In this document: piece by piece, positions 8,182-16,228 of the stretch
Numbering within the stretch: position 1 is the first letter of the stretch
Layout: each line of letters starts with the position of its first letter
Origin: Candidatus Melainabacteria bacterium
GTDB lineage: Bacteria; Cyanobacteriota; Vampirovibrionia; Obscuribacterales; Obscuribacteraceae
Direction: 5' to 3'
DNA: 64,000 nucleotides
Assembly (NCBI GenBank): GCA_027451745.1
Contig: DAIDIP010000006.1
Coordinates: 1-64,000 of the forward strand
Program-made: the position numbers and the translations under genes
The notes under the pieces: model-generated
Told to the model about the DNA's origin: nothing
Databases searched by the model: none
What the model saw: the letters and a program-made list of their open reading frames with translations, nothing else

Positions 8182-8201
8182 CATAGAACAATTGTTCTAT
8201 G
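8182..8201. promoter_or_regulatory. Perfect 20-bp palindrome upstream of the hibernation factor gene
   Basis: A perfect 20-bp palindrome whose half-site is CATAGAACAA, so the core reads GAAC-AATT-GTTC. It lies 55 bp before the hpf start, around or just upstream of the expected promoter (AT-rich TAAAATAATAT near 8219-8229). It has no loop and no T-run, so an operator for a dimeric regulator is more likely than a terminator. The core resembles the Gram-positive LexA box GAACnnnnGTTC, but regulator identity is not established. Confidence 0.5.
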
Positions 8202-8255
8202 CATGTCAGAATTTTCCTAAAATAATATCTCTCAGCGCATAAGGGAATTCGCATC

Positions 8256-8726
8256 ATGAAATCACCACTACAAATAGTATTCCGCAATATGAAAAGGTCC
8301 CCCTGGGCGGAAGAATTAATTTTAAAGAGAGTGAGCAAATTGGACTCTTTGTACGACCAGATAATAAGTTGCCGGGTGGTTGTTGAGATTCCACACAAAC
8401 ATCACCAGCAAGGAAATTTTTTTCTCGTTCGCATTAAAATTGCCGTGCCTGGCAAAGAAATTATAGTCAACCAAGAATCTAGAGAGCATAATGCGTATGA
8501 AGACATTCATGCAGCATTCAAAGATGCTTTTGATTCCGCCAAACGACAGTTAGAAGACTATGTCCGGCTAAAACGCGGCGATGTTAAAACTCATGCCAAA
8601 AAACAACGCCAACATCAACTAGTGACCCCGGCTCCAAGCAATTACGAAACCAACGACTTTATTGGCAGTGATTGGTCTGAAGATCTAGCCAGCAACACTT
8701 TAGATTTTGTCACTGAACAAAATTAG
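8256..8726 (+). CDS. hpf: HPF/RaiA-family ribosome-associated translation inhibitor
   Basis: Ribosome hibernation factor of 156 residues. The first ~105 residues fit the beta-alpha-beta-beta-beta-alpha HPF/RaiA fold that binds the 30S decoding region and blocks tRNA/mRNA (MKSPLQIVFRNMKRSPWAEE start, then V.VEIPHKHHQQG and the Lys/Arg-rich helix ending YVRLKRGD). The C-terminal ~45 residues are low-complexity and lack the dimerisation domain of long HPF, so this is a short-type factor. AAGGGA gives a good RBS. A perfect palindrome upstream suggests dedicated control. Stress-related neighbours (Usp, cytochromes) fit a quiescence role. Confidence 0.8.
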   Translation: MKSPLQIVFRNMKRSPWAEELILKRVSKLDSLYDQIISCRVVVEIPHKHHQQGNFFLVRIKIAVPGKEIIVNQESREHNAYEDIHAAFKDAFDSAKRQLEDYVRLKRGDVKTHAKKQRQHQLVTPAPSNYETNDFIGSDWSEDLASNTLDFVTEQN

Positions 8727-8806
8727 TCATAGCCTCTAATATTTGACTCTCCAAATTTTTTCCCTGATAATTACAAGATAAACAGTATTAAATTGGAGAA
8801 GTAAAT

Positions 8807-9649
8807 ATGAGGACAAAAATTGCATTGATGCAAATTGTGTCTATCTCCTTTTCTTTGGGATTTTTTTGTTTTCTTCCCTTGAATGTGCAAGCAGAGCCAA
8901 TCAAAGAGCTTAAGAAAGAGGATATGCTTACTAAGGCTCCAAAACCATATATAATTCAACCATCAGGCTACCAAGCTAAAGCACCTACCCCTCAAAGTCG
9001 CCGTGGTGAAGAAGATTTCAAACAGCTAAATTGTATGGCTTGCCATTCAATCCATAATACCGGTGGCGTCATTGGTCCACTACTTGATGGTGTTGGCGCT
9101 CGCAGAAGCAGCGAATATTTATACGCACATTTAGCAAATACCCAGAAAGAAAAAGAACATTTTGCCAAGTTAACAAATACGGACATTAACCTACTACAGC
9201 ACCCAAGATTGACCGAAGCTACAGCAAAACTTTTGGTTGCTTATCTTGAAACAATACCCGAACCTCCTGGAGGTTTTGTTCTGTTTCCCCATATAAAATC
9301 AAGCCCCGCAGAAGAAAAACAAGACAATCCAGCCTTCAAACCTGCCGCCCAAAGTACTAATAGTCAAATTGGCAAACAACTCTATGATAAATGTGGTTGT
9401 ATAGCCTGCCATTCAATACATAACATTGGTGGCTGGCTTGGACCAAAACTAGATGGCATAGGTGGCCGCATGAACCGTACTGAAATTTCCAAGTACATAA
9501 ATAGCCCAGCAGTAAAGTTAAGAGAATCTACCGACGAGCAAGAAGTATGGCCTCAGATGCCTCATTTAGACTTATCAAAATCAGAAATTGACAAACTAGT
9601 AGATTATCTTTTGACTTTACCAAATTCAGAAAGCAATAAACCCAAATAA
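8807..9649 (+). CDS. Di-heme cytochrome c, second paralogue (one axial Met missing)
   Basis: Exported protein of 280 residues with a cleavable-looking signal peptide ending VQAE (about residue 29). Two class-I heme sites are CMACH (76-80) and CIACH (198-202), both followed by SIHN.GG. Domain 2 has the expected distal ligand Met251 in WPQMPHL. In domain 1 the segment aligned to ELMPHPR of the first paralogue reads NLLQHPR, so the axial methionine is gone; His132 nearby or an open site may replace it. An extra Cys196 sits just before the second motif. GGAG eight bases upstream supports the start. It probably works with, or substitutes for, the cytochrome at 6046. Confidence 0.88.
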   Translation: MRTKIALMQIVSISFSLGFFCFLPLNVQAEPIKELKKEDMLTKAPKPYIIQPSGYQAKAPTPQSRRGEEDFKQLNCMACHSIHNTGGVIGPLLDGVGARRSSEYLYAHLANTQKEKEHFAKLTNTDINLLQHPRLTEATAKLLVAYLETIPEPPGGFVLFPHIKSSPAEEKQDNPAFKPAAQSTNSQIGKQLYDKCGCIACHSIHNIGGWLGPKLDGIGGRMNRTEISKYINSPAVKLRESTDEQEVWPQMPHLDLSKSEIDKLVDYLLTLPNSESNKPK

Positions 9650-9653
9650 AGCA

Positions 9654-10268
9654 TTATCGCTGCATTTTAGATTCAGCCATGCCCAACTGAGGCATGTCCA
9701 TAACTTTGCAACCAGTTGGTATTTGAAATAAACTTGCCGTGGGAGCTGCATTAGACCAAGATTTCAATGCCATGACAATTTTTCCACTTGGAGTATTTAC
9801 CTCAGAATGGACCATATAATGAATATCATCGCCTATCCAAACTTGGCTGACCGTGTCACCATCTTTTGTTTCATAACCATGGCAGGGATGTCCATCCATA
9901 ACTTTTGCTCCAAGAGATTTAGCATTTGCACGTTTTGCAGAAGCTTCATCAGTGATCTTTGTTGAGTTAGTCTTCATTGGCATTTTCATAGCCAAATGCT
10001 GTGCATCCATTATGGTTATCATTGTCTGGGCAGGATAGTCTAGGATAGCAACATTTTTACTGCCATTAGCAGTCATTTCATGGCGCATATGTCCCTTGCC
10101 GTCTGAGATCATACGCATCGAGCTATCACCAAGACCAGGATTTATATACTTATAAGTGGCATCGAATATTTCTGCAGGAAAATTAGATAATGCCATTACC
10201 GATGAACATAGAACAATGCTTCCAGTAAACCCCATTAACACTTTCAATGTGCCTATTGTTTTTTTCAT
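9654..10268 (-). CDS. Exported DUF4412-like protein
   Basis: Secreted or periplasmic protein of about 204 residues with signal peptide MKKTIGTLKV...VMA. The body is beta-rich, Met-rich and rich in Lys/Asp, with MRMISDGKGHMRHEM and TMITIMDAQHLAMKMPMK segments, resembling the DUF4412/LolA-like type of lipoprotein-carrier fold; this assignment is tentative. A longer frame begins at 10325, but GGAG seven bases before the ATG at 10268 and the perfect signal peptide from that Met decide the start. It is convergent with the second cytochrome (4-bp spacing). The Met/His content might bind copper or heme, which is speculation. Confidence 0.6.
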   Translation of the reverse strand: MKKTIGTLKVLMGFTGSIVLCSSVMALSNFPAEIFDATYKYINPGLGDSSMRMISDGKGHMRHEMTANGSKNVAILDYPAQTMITIMDAQHLAMKMPMKTNSTKITDEASAKRANAKSLGAKVMDGHPCHGYETKDGDTVSQVWIGDDIHYMVHSEVNTPSGKIVMALKSWSNAAPTASLFQIPTGCKVMDMPQLGMAESKMQR

Positions 10269-10423
10269 AGTCATTCTCCATAAGATCAGGGTGTTCTGCA
10301 ACCACTGATAAAGCCATAACGGCAAAGCCCTCTGATCAAGAGCAAAAACTCGAAAACCATAACTGTTTCCTTAATTGCAAAAATTTTGCCTAAGCTATTT
10401 TACTCTCTTGTTTTCTTCTTATA

Positions 10424-10457
10424 AGAAAGACCTTGCTTAAAAGCAAGGTCTTTCTTG
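10424..10457 (-). terminator. Strong hairpin terminator after the aldolase gene
   Basis: A perfect 16-bp inverted repeat (10424-10439 with 10442-10457) has a core ACCTTGCT...AGCAAGGT and outer A/G and T/C tracts (AAGAAAG paired with CTTTCTT). It lies 21 bp beyond the aldolase stop. The U-rich half of the stem serves as the tract on either strand, so it may work in both directions. Confidence 0.8.
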
Positions 10458-10477
10458 AACATTCATATTTTCAATAT

Positions 10478-11545
10478 TTATGCAGGTTTTACTTCAGAGC
10501 ATAAATAAACGTCTTGAATAGCATTGAGTATCTCGATACCTTCTTTCATCGGTCTTTGGAACGCTTTGCGTCCTGATATCAATCCCATTCCGCCAGCTCT
10601 TTTGTTGATAACTGCAGTTGTAATGGCCTCATCTAAATCATGCTGACCAGATGCTCCACCGGAGTTGATCAATCCAGCTCTACCCATATAACAATTTGCA
10701 ACTTGATAGCGCGTTAAATCAATTGGGTGATCACTGCTTAATTGTGAATAAACTCGTTCATCAGTTTTGCCAAATTTGACAGCATTATAGCCGCCATTAT
10801 TTTCTGGCAATTTTTGTTTGATAATATCAGCTTCTATTGTCACGCCTAAGTGATTTGCTTGCCCAGTCAGGTCAGCTGCTACATGATAATCTTTGTCACC
10901 TTGCTTAAAGGCAGGATTACGCAAATAACACCACAAAATTGTAGCCATACCTAATTGGTGAGCCTCATGAAAAGCTACAGCAATTTCTTGAATTTGTCTG
11001 TCTGATTCTGGTGAACCAAAATAAATAGTGGCCCCGACAGCTGCGGCGCCCAATTCCCAAGCTTGTTCGACTGTGCCAAATAAGATTTGGTCATAGTGAT
11101 TTGGATAGCTAAGAAATTCATTGTGATTGATTTTGACAATGAAAGGAATTTTGTGCGCATACTTGCGTGACACAGAACCAAGCACGCCAAAAGTAGAAGC
11201 AACTGCATTGCACCCACCTTCAATAGCTAGTTTTACTATGTTCTCACCATCAAAATAGATTGGATTTTTAGCAAAAGATGCTCCAGCCGAGTGTTCTATT
11301 CCTTGGTCTACTGGCAGAATAGAAACATATCCTGTTCCAGCCAAACGACCAGTACTCAAAATTCTTTGTAGATTAGCCAAAACACGTGGCGAGCGATCGG
11401 TTAGCCCATATATGCGATCAACATAATCTGGACCTGGCAAATGTAAGTTCTCTTTTGGAATAGTTGTACATTTGTGATCTAGGTAATAAGCTGCTTTGTT
11501 ACCCAAAGCTTTTTCAATTTTTGATAATTCTGTCATGACCGGCAT
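10478..11545 (-). CDS. fbaB: Class I fructose-bisphosphate aldolase
   Basis: Glycolytic/gluconeogenic enzyme interconverting fructose-1,6-bisphosphate with glyceraldehyde-3-phosphate and dihydroxyacetone phosphate through a lysine Schiff base. It is of the DhnA/FbaB type, 355 residues, and closely resembles E. coli FbaB along its whole length: [44 protein letters not shown]-type region and the DIIKQK segment that holds the likely catalytic lysine. The N-terminus [12 protein letters not shown] may start at either Met; no strong RBS. It stands as a single gene with its own terminator. Confidence 0.95.
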   Translation of the reverse strand: MPVMTELSKIEKALGNKAAYYLDHKCTTIPKENLHLPGPDYVDRIYGLTDRSPRVLANLQRILSTGRLAGTGYVSILPVDQGIEHSAGASFAKNPIYFDGENIVKLAIEGGCNAVASTFGVLGSVSRKYAHKIPFIVKINHNEFLSYPNHYDQILFGTVEQAWELGAAAVGATIYFGSPESDRQIQEIAVAFHEAHQLGMATILWCYLRNPAFKQGDKDYHVAADLTGQANHLGVTIEADIIKQKLPENNGGYNAVKFGKTDERVYSQLSSDHPIDLTRYQVANCYMGRAGLINSGGASGQHDLDEAITTAVINKRAGGMGLISGRKAFQRPMKEGIEILNAIQDVYLCSEVKPA

Positions 11546-11871
11546 AATTTAGGGTGCGCCTCCAACATATCTATATAGAACCTCTTTAGGGTAGCAAATT
11601 CTATAAAAGAAGCCGTGAAAGACGCTAGAAATATTTAATTAAGTGAAGAAATTCTAGTTAAGCTTATAGGGACTTCATCAATAAAGACTTTGCTTACTGC
11701 TTAACCGTCACACCAAACAGAAGCAATTGTAATTAAAAAGATCGTCTATAAAGAAGTAAAGGTCTGGGTTAGACTTTACAGTCTAATAAAAATAGATGAG
11801 ATTCTATACAACAATTGATGATTGTGTCCGACTTGATTCAGTGAATGTAGATAGCGCTAAGGATATAACAA
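11546..11871. other. Intergenic region between fbaB and the TPR gene
   Basis: A 326-bp gap between divergent genes with no supportable ORF or tRNA. It must hold both promoters. Two mutually exclusive hairpins lie at 11756-11785, and a 27-bp stretch at 11745-11771 resembles 27168-27195. AT-rich -10-like strings (TCTATAAA, CTATACAA) occur, but none has a convincing -35. Confidence 0.6.
11756..11785 (+). promoter_or_regulatory. Two overlapping, mutually exclusive hairpins in the leader region
   Basis: Hairpin 1 pairs GTAAAG(G)TCT at 11756-11765 with AGACTTTAC at 11771-11779, with one bulged G. Hairpin 2 pairs TAGACT at 11770-11775 with AGTCTA at 11780-11785. They share bases and cannot form together, an attenuator-like arrangement 87-116 bp before the TPR gene. 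It could also be an operator cluster. Confidence 0.35.
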
Positions 11872-14085
11872 ATGAAATTTGACAAAAAAATGAAAGTACA
11901 GCTTCCCCTGGCATTAGGACTTTCCCTTATATCTGGTTATTCGACAATATTCTCAGTCAATGCTGCTGAGACAGCTTCCACCGAACAACCGAGTGCAAGC
12001 ATCACTGCCAATGACCAAAATATTGCCATTCGTAATATCTATCTGAATGACAACAAGCAATTGGTTATCGAATTTGACAATCCAGCCCACATCAGTCCTC
12101 CATCACCCCAAGTTCGTGACTATCCAGGACTTCAACATGATATTGTCCTTGAATTTCCTCAAGCCTCTTTTGCCGTGGACAAAGCACCTAGGGCAAAAGC
12201 TCTGCTCGATGATTTGATGAAAGTATACCCAGAATTAAATAGCATTGCCTACGCTACAGCAAATAATGGTAAAAGAGCTAGAATCCGTATTGGCGTATCA
12301 CCGAAAGCCACAACTCATCCTGAGTTGGTAGCAATAGGGGAAAATTCTGCCGTTATCAATTTAGATTTAAGCGCAAAAACTGAAATAGCTAGCTCGGCAC
12401 CAATACAAGATGCAGCCGTCAGTACTCCTGCAGTGGAAACTAAAACTGAATCAACCGCTGCTGAATCTCCTAAAGTCGTCGACACTAACAAAGCAACAAA
12501 AACTGTTAAGAATATAAAAGGCGCTTGGCACTCCAGCCTGAAAGCTGGGCAAAGTCAGGTCAATAAATTAGGCCAAATTGCCAAGATAAATCCATTAGCT
12601 AAATTAAAACACAATAAACAAAACACCAAATTAAGTACTCCTGCTAACACTGATATCGCCAATGGTGCTGGACCTAATGAGTCAGCAAATACCGCAGACA
12701 CAAAAGCTGCTGCAACTCCAGCTCAAACAACATCCCAATCTAATGATAAATCCACACAAACAACTGCAGACGCTACTCCGTCCAATGCTAATCCATTTCC
12801 TAATGCCATGGACTTCGCAAATCCTGTCGCTAATACTCCAGCTCCATTAACTCCTGAACCTGCAACAACTGTCGCTAATACTCCAGCTCCATTAACTCCT
12901 GAACATACAAGTGAACTTAAACCAGAAATAAGCACTGTCCAAGCTGAAGCATCGACTGCTTTAAAAACCGAATCAGTATCTACTGCACCAGTTCAAACTG
13001 AATCAGCAAGCGAAAAAGCTCAACCTTCTTTGCCGAGAATTTCAGTTGACCCCACTAGTGACATGCTGGACAAAGTAAATAACGAATCAATTGTTACCCC
13101 ATTATCAATTGAGCAAGTATTAAAAGAAAAAGCCAATTTGCCAGTTGATAGCTCCAAAGTTAGTGCATCTGCCACCGAACCAGCTCTACCAGTTTCCAAA
13201 GAAGTTGAGGGTGACAATTCAATTACAAACGATTTGAAAACTAGTTTTTCTCAACCAAAAATTGAACCATTAATCTCCAACCCTGAAGCAAAGGGAAAGG
13301 GCTCCAAAGAAGAAACAGACAAAGTAGCTAGCATTCCAAAGAATTCTCTTGACATTCTAACTAGTGCGTCCGTAGCTATTAATGCCGCTACAGATACAGC
13401 CTCAACTGAGGCTAGTGCTACGCCATCAGCCAAAGAAGATATAAAACTCAAATCACAAAAAGCAAGAGTAGGTGGAAAAGACTATTTTCCGCCTAAATTC
13501 GCTGATGAAGCTATTGAACATTATAATGCAGCAGTTCGTTTGCACTTAAGCGGTAAATTAACTGAGGCTGCTGCTGAGTACAAAGCTGCCGCAGAAGCTG
13601 ATCCAAAAATCGCAGAAGCTTACAGCAATCTTGGTCTTATTTATAATCAGCAGCGCAAATATGATCAGGCGATGGGCGAATTTCACAAGGCCCTAACTAT
13701 AAATCCAAAGGATGCTATCACTTACAATGGCATTGGTGCTGCTATGCGCGCGAAGAATAATATGGTGGCTGCCATTAAAAACTGGAAAACAGCTATTACT
13801 TTAGATCCTAATTTAGCCAGTGCTCATTACAATTTAGGCACAGCCTATGAATTGGAAAAAGACCTTGAGAAAGCTTTGTCCGAATACAAAGAAGCAGTAA
13901 AGCATGACCAAAAGCTTGGTGAAGCTTATTATCGTATGGGCCTAATTCTTCAAAAAATGAACAATAAAAATTTAGCTCTTGAAGAATACAAAAATGCTAT
14001 AAAAATTTCACAGCAAGCTACTTATGCAACAGATGCCAAACGAAGAATAAATCTGCTTTCGCAAACCAAAAATCAGTCTATGTAA
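11872..14085 (+). CDS. Large exported TPR protein with AMIN-like N-terminal domain
   Basis: A 737-residue exported protein. The signal peptide ends near VNAAE (about 31). Residues about 45-165 are beta-rich with alternating LVIEF...HDIVLEF...ARIRIGV strands, resembling an AMIN-type peptidoglycan/polysaccharide-binding domain (tentative). A long Ala/Thr/Ser/Pro/Glu-rich low-complexity spacer (about 170-535) follows, including two exact copies of VANTPAPLTPE. The C-terminus (about 545-725) has about five TPR units (for example AEAYSNLGLIYNQQRKYDQAMGEF) for protein-protein contacts. The layout suggests a periplasmic scaffold tethered near the wall. It is convergent with rfaE2, seven bases apart. 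Confidence 0.82.
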   Translation: MKFDKKMKVQLPLALGLSLISGYSTIFSVNAAETASTEQPSASITANDQNIAIRNIYLNDNKQLVIEFDNPAHISPPSPQVRDYPGLQHDIVLEFPQASFAVDKAPRAKALLDDLMKVYPELNSIAYATANNGKRARIRIGVSPKATTHPELVAIGENSAVINLDLSAKTEIASSAPIQDAAVSTPAVETKTESTAAESPKVVDTNKATKTVKNIKGAWHSSLKAGQSQVNKLGQIAKINPLAKLKHNKQNTKLSTPANTDIANGAGPNESANTADTKAAATPAQTTSQSNDKSTQTTADATPSNANPFPNAMDFANPVANTPAPLTPEPATTVANTPAPLTPEHTSELKPEISTVQAEASTALKTESVSTAPVQTESASEKAQPSLPRISVDPTSDMLDKVNNESIVTPLSIEQVLKEKANLPVDSSKVSASATEPALPVSKEVEGDNSITNDLKTSFSQPKIEPLISNPEAKGKGSKEETDKVASIPKNSLDILTSASVAINAATDTASTEASATPSAKEDIKLKSQKARVGGKDYFPPKFADEAIEHYNAAVRLHLSGKLTEAAAEYKAAAEADPKIAEAYSNLGLIYNQQRKYDQAMGEFHKALTINPKDAITYNGIGAAMRAKNNMVAAIKNWKTAITLDPNLASAHYNLGTAYELEKDLEKALSEYKEAVKHDQKLGEAYYRMGLILQKMNNKNLALEEYKNAIKISQQATYATDAKRRINLLSQTKNQSM
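12824..12904 (+). repeat. In-frame direct repeat in the low-complexity spacer
   Basis: Two identical 36-bp copies (12824-12859 and 12869-12904) with a 45-bp period encode VANTPAPLTPE twice. Nucleotide identity shows a recent tandem duplication inside the spacer. Confidence 0.9.
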
Positions 14086-14092
14086 ACCGCTG

Positions 14093-14578
14093 CTAAGAAA
14101 GGGTTTTGATCTTATCGATCAAACCTGTAGAGCTCTTTCTTGGCAAAAATTCGATAAATTTGATCGTGCCACCAATTGCACTTACTGTTGGCGCTTCTGG
14201 CAAATTGTCTAAATTGTAATCGCCGCCTTTGACATAAATGTCTGGTTCTGCAGCCTTAATGAGTTCGATTGCAGTATCTTCGTCGAAAATACTCACATAA
14301 TCGACCATTCTTAGACTAGAAATTATTTCTGCTCTTTCCTTCTCATTAACTATAGGACGCTCTTTACCTTTCAACTTTGCCACCGAACGATCGCTATTTA
14401 TACCAACCAATAAAACATCGCCAAACAATTTTGCTTTATTGAGCAAATACAAATGGCCAATATGTAAAATATCGAAACAACCATTTGTAAGAACCACAAT
14501 TTTGTTTTGTTTGCGCCACTCAAGTACCGCAGCAGCAAGCTCTTCACGCGTCAATATTCGATTTGTGTTTTCAGTCAT
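14093..14578 (-). CDS. rfaE2: D-glycero-beta-D-manno-heptose 1-phosphate adenylyltransferase (RfaE domain II)
   Basis: Cytidylyltransferase-fold enzyme that forms ADP-heptose from heptose-1-phosphate and ATP for lipopolysaccharide core synthesis. It shows the nucleotidyltransferase motif NGCFDILHIGHLYLL, the loop VGINSDRSVAKLKG and the C-terminal signature KSSTGLIDKI. At about 161 residues it corresponds to the stand-alone second domain of HldE; the kinase domain is not fused. A longer frame starts with GTG at 14587, but the ATG at 14578 (MTENTNRIL) is the more natural start. It follows the MerR-type gene by 19 bp on the same strand and is probably co-transcribed. Confidence 0.92.
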   Translation of the reverse strand: MTENTNRILTREELAAAVLEWRKQNKIVVLTNGCFDILHIGHLYLLNKAKLFGDVLLVGINSDRSVAKLKGKERPIVNEKERAEIISSLRMVDYVSIFDEDTAIELIKAAEPDIYVKGGDYNLDNLPEAPTVSAIGGTIKFIEFLPRKSSTGLIDKIKTLS

Positions 14579-14597
14579 AGCAAACACAAGCCATAAA

Positions 14598-15533
14598 TCA
14601 AGCCGTCTTTCCTTCGTAAAAGCCAGCCAAATGATTAATCAGATTTTCTGCTTCACTGCGGCCTAATTCATCCCAATGAGCTACACCAAAATTCTTACTT
14701 GAATAGCTATCAGCTTGCTCATCAGTCCAAGCCACAAGATCTAAAGCTCTTCCTAAAACAGTTAAATAGTTTTGATCCGTAATTTCGCCCAAACCCATTG
14801 GCGTAGAATGAGCCGGTGCACTTTCTACTTTTTCCGACATTTTTGCTATTTCAGGCTTAATTGGAATAGCAACTGTAGGCTCTTTTTCTTTATAATCTTC
14901 CTCTTCTTCACCTTCCAATTCGAGAGGATCCGAATAATCGGTTGATTGAGAACCAAAGGCCGATACGACTGGATTTGTACTAACAACTGGCTGAGGCATA
15001 GTGGGAAAACCAATATTTATATTGGGTCCGATTTCAATCTCTTCTGCCTGACTCTGACGAGTGTCGTTTACCAATTCTTTAGACAAAGGTTGCCATGGGG
15101 ACTCTAATTCACCTTGCAATTCTTGTCTTAGACTAATGGTGATAAAGAGTTGCCTCAATTCTTCTATTTGTTTAGAAAGATCGATAAATTTGCGTTCTAC
15201 GAAACTACGTAAACCCACAACCGACTCAACCAAGATTTCTTGGTCACCTACTGGTGAGGGCAAACCAATTAATTTAGGCGTCAGCAAACCTTCAGCTTCT
15301 AATTGGGGCCTTATTTGTGAAGTTGGCCAACCTTGCTCAACTAATTCTTTAATCCGTTCTAAGACTGATACATCTTCAGCTCTATACTGACGCTGTTGTC
15401 CTCTTCCCCGCCTGATTTCCAGCGCAAACATTAGTTCCCAACGTCTCAACTGATGCACAGAAAGCCCAAGTCTGTCGGCTACTGAGTTAATTGACATTAA
15501 GTCCATCGGCTGAAGTGACACCCCTGATTTCAA
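14598..15533 (-). CDS. MerR-family regulator with long acidic C-terminal region
   Basis: DNA-binding protein of up to 311 residues. Residues about 12-80 form a MerR-type winged helix (INSVADRLGLSVHQLRRWE, then the RGRGQQRQYRAEDV wing). A short helical/coiled region (about 105-150) may dimerise. The rest is low-complexity, acidic (LELEGEEEEDYKEKE) and ends in a small helical domain with WTDEQADSY and HWDELGRSEAENLINHLAGFYEG, not a known ligand domain. The start is unclear: TTG at 15533 is the longest; the ATG at residue 10 (MDLMSINS, 15506) is plausible. A perfect hairpin/palindrome lies 16-41 bp upstream and could be its own operator. Confidence 0.78.
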   Translation of the reverse strand: MKSGVSLQPMDLMSINSVADRLGLSVHQLRRWELMFALEIRRGRGQQRQYRAEDVSVLERIKELVEQGWPTSQIRPQLEAEGLLTPKLIGLPSPVGDQEILVESVVGLRSFVERKFIDLSKQIEELRQLFITISLRQELQGELESPWQPLSKELVNDTRQSQAEEIEIGPNINIGFPTMPQPVVSTNPVVSAFGSQSTDYSDPLELEGEEEEDYKEKEPTVAIPIKPEIAKMSEKVESAPAHSTPMGLGEITDQNYLTVLGRALDLVAWTDEQADSYSSKNFGVAHWDELGRSEAENLINHLAGFYEGKTA

Positions 15534-15548
15534 TTACTCATTTATACC

Positions 15549-15574
15549 GCAACTAGCGCAGCTACGCTAGTTGC
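15549..15574. promoter_or_regulatory. Perfect inverted repeat upstream of the MerR-type gene
   Basis: Arms GCAACTAGCG (15549-15558) and CGCTAGTTGC (15565-15574), 6-nt loop CAGCTA. It lies between the dodecin stop and the MerR-type start. No T-run follows on the minus strand, so a MerR-type operator or an mRNA hairpin is likelier than a terminator. Confidence 0.55.
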
Positions 15575-15635
15575 TAAACCGTCTTGACTAGCCAATCATT
15601 CTTGGAGCTTAATTTACTTACATGAAACTCTGGCT

Positions 15636-15842
15636 TTAGTCTTCTAATTTAAAGCCAACTTTAATTGTCACCTGAAATTCTGCCACCTGCCCGTCCTTAA
15701 TTAAGCCTCTTTGATCCACTACTTCAAACCATCCCATATGACGAATTGTCTTGGATGCTCGGCTAACGGCATCTTTTACAGCCTCATCAAAACTATGCGA
15801 CGAAGTACCAACCAATTCTGTCATCTTGTATACGCTCGACAT
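15636..15842 (-). CDS. Dodecin flavoprotein
   Basis: A 68-residue dodecin that assembles as a hollow dodecamer storing or buffering flavins. The family pattern is complete: VYKMTELVGTSSHSFDEAVKDAVSRASKTIR, then the flavin-stacking Trp in MGWFEVV, and the C-terminal VAEFQVTIKVGF strand. A strong AGGAGG-type RBS precedes the ATG. It is divergent from the zinc-ribbon gene at 16001 and followed on its own strand by the hairpin at 15549-15574. Cytoplasmic. Confidence 0.95.
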   Translation of the reverse strand: MSSVYKMTELVGTSSHSFDEAVKDAVSRASKTIRHMGWFEVVDQRGLIKDGQVAEFQVTIKVGFKLED

Positions 15843-15946
15843 ATCTTCCTCCTAAATCGTGCTTAAAATTTTCATTACCGGGAAAGTAAAGAGTAGGGTA
15901 AATCTCACCGCTAAGAACCTGGTGGGCTTCCCTTAGCTATCAATCA

Positions 15947-15955
15947 TGTTATACT
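15947..15955 (+). promoter_or_regulatory. Extended -10 promoter element for the zinc-ribbon gene
   Basis: TGTTATACT (TGn plus TATACT) gives an extended -10 45 bp before the ATG at 16001. No good -35 is present, as expected for this promoter class. The same nonamer occurs at 38942-38950. Confidence 0.55.
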
Positions 15956-16000
15956 CGAATTAAGGTGAAATTAGATTAGACGAAGGTTTGTGCAGTAGCT

Positions 16001-16228
16001 ATGCATTATTTTTCCTGTCCACGTTGTAAATTTGTCATGGTCGCAACAAAGCAGCTTTGCCCAACTTGCGGCTTTAAAATACCTCGTCAAAACAAAAAAG
16101 CAGACCAGGTAAAGAAAAACGAAGATACTCAAGCTCCAACAAGCCTTTGGTCAAAAATCGTCAAATGGGATTTTGCCTCCACTTCTCATTCCAAAACAGA
16201 ACAAGATAAACCAGCCGTAATAAGCTAA
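16001..16228 (+). CDS. Small zinc-ribbon protein
   Basis: A 75-residue protein whose N-terminus carries two CxxC knuckles, CPRC (6-9) and CPTC (20-23), spaced like a zinc ribbon. The remainder is Lys/Gln-rich and probably disordered, with a short WSKIVKWDF segment. No function is recognised; such ribbons often mediate protein or nucleic-acid contacts. An extended -10 promoter lies 45 bp upstream. It ends convergently over murQ (4-bp overlap of the ends). Confidence 0.7.
   Translation: MHYFSCPRCKFVMVATKQLCPTCGFKIPRQNKKADQVKKNEDTQAPTSLWSKIVKWDFASTSHSKTEQDKPAVIS

Noticed and set aside
8182-8201. Palindrome read as a terminator for the acyltransferase gene
   Set aside because: It has no loop, low GC and no T-run, so an operator is more likely.
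12662-13451. Several 60-70 residue ORFs in other frames of the TPR gene
   Set aside because: They are shadows of the Ala/Thr/Pro-rich spacer with no start signals.
15843-15946. Possible riboswitch-like folds (CTAAG...CTTAG, GGGAA...TTCCC)
   Set aside because: Short imperfect pairings with no match to a riboswitch class I know; likely chance in the divergent promoter region.
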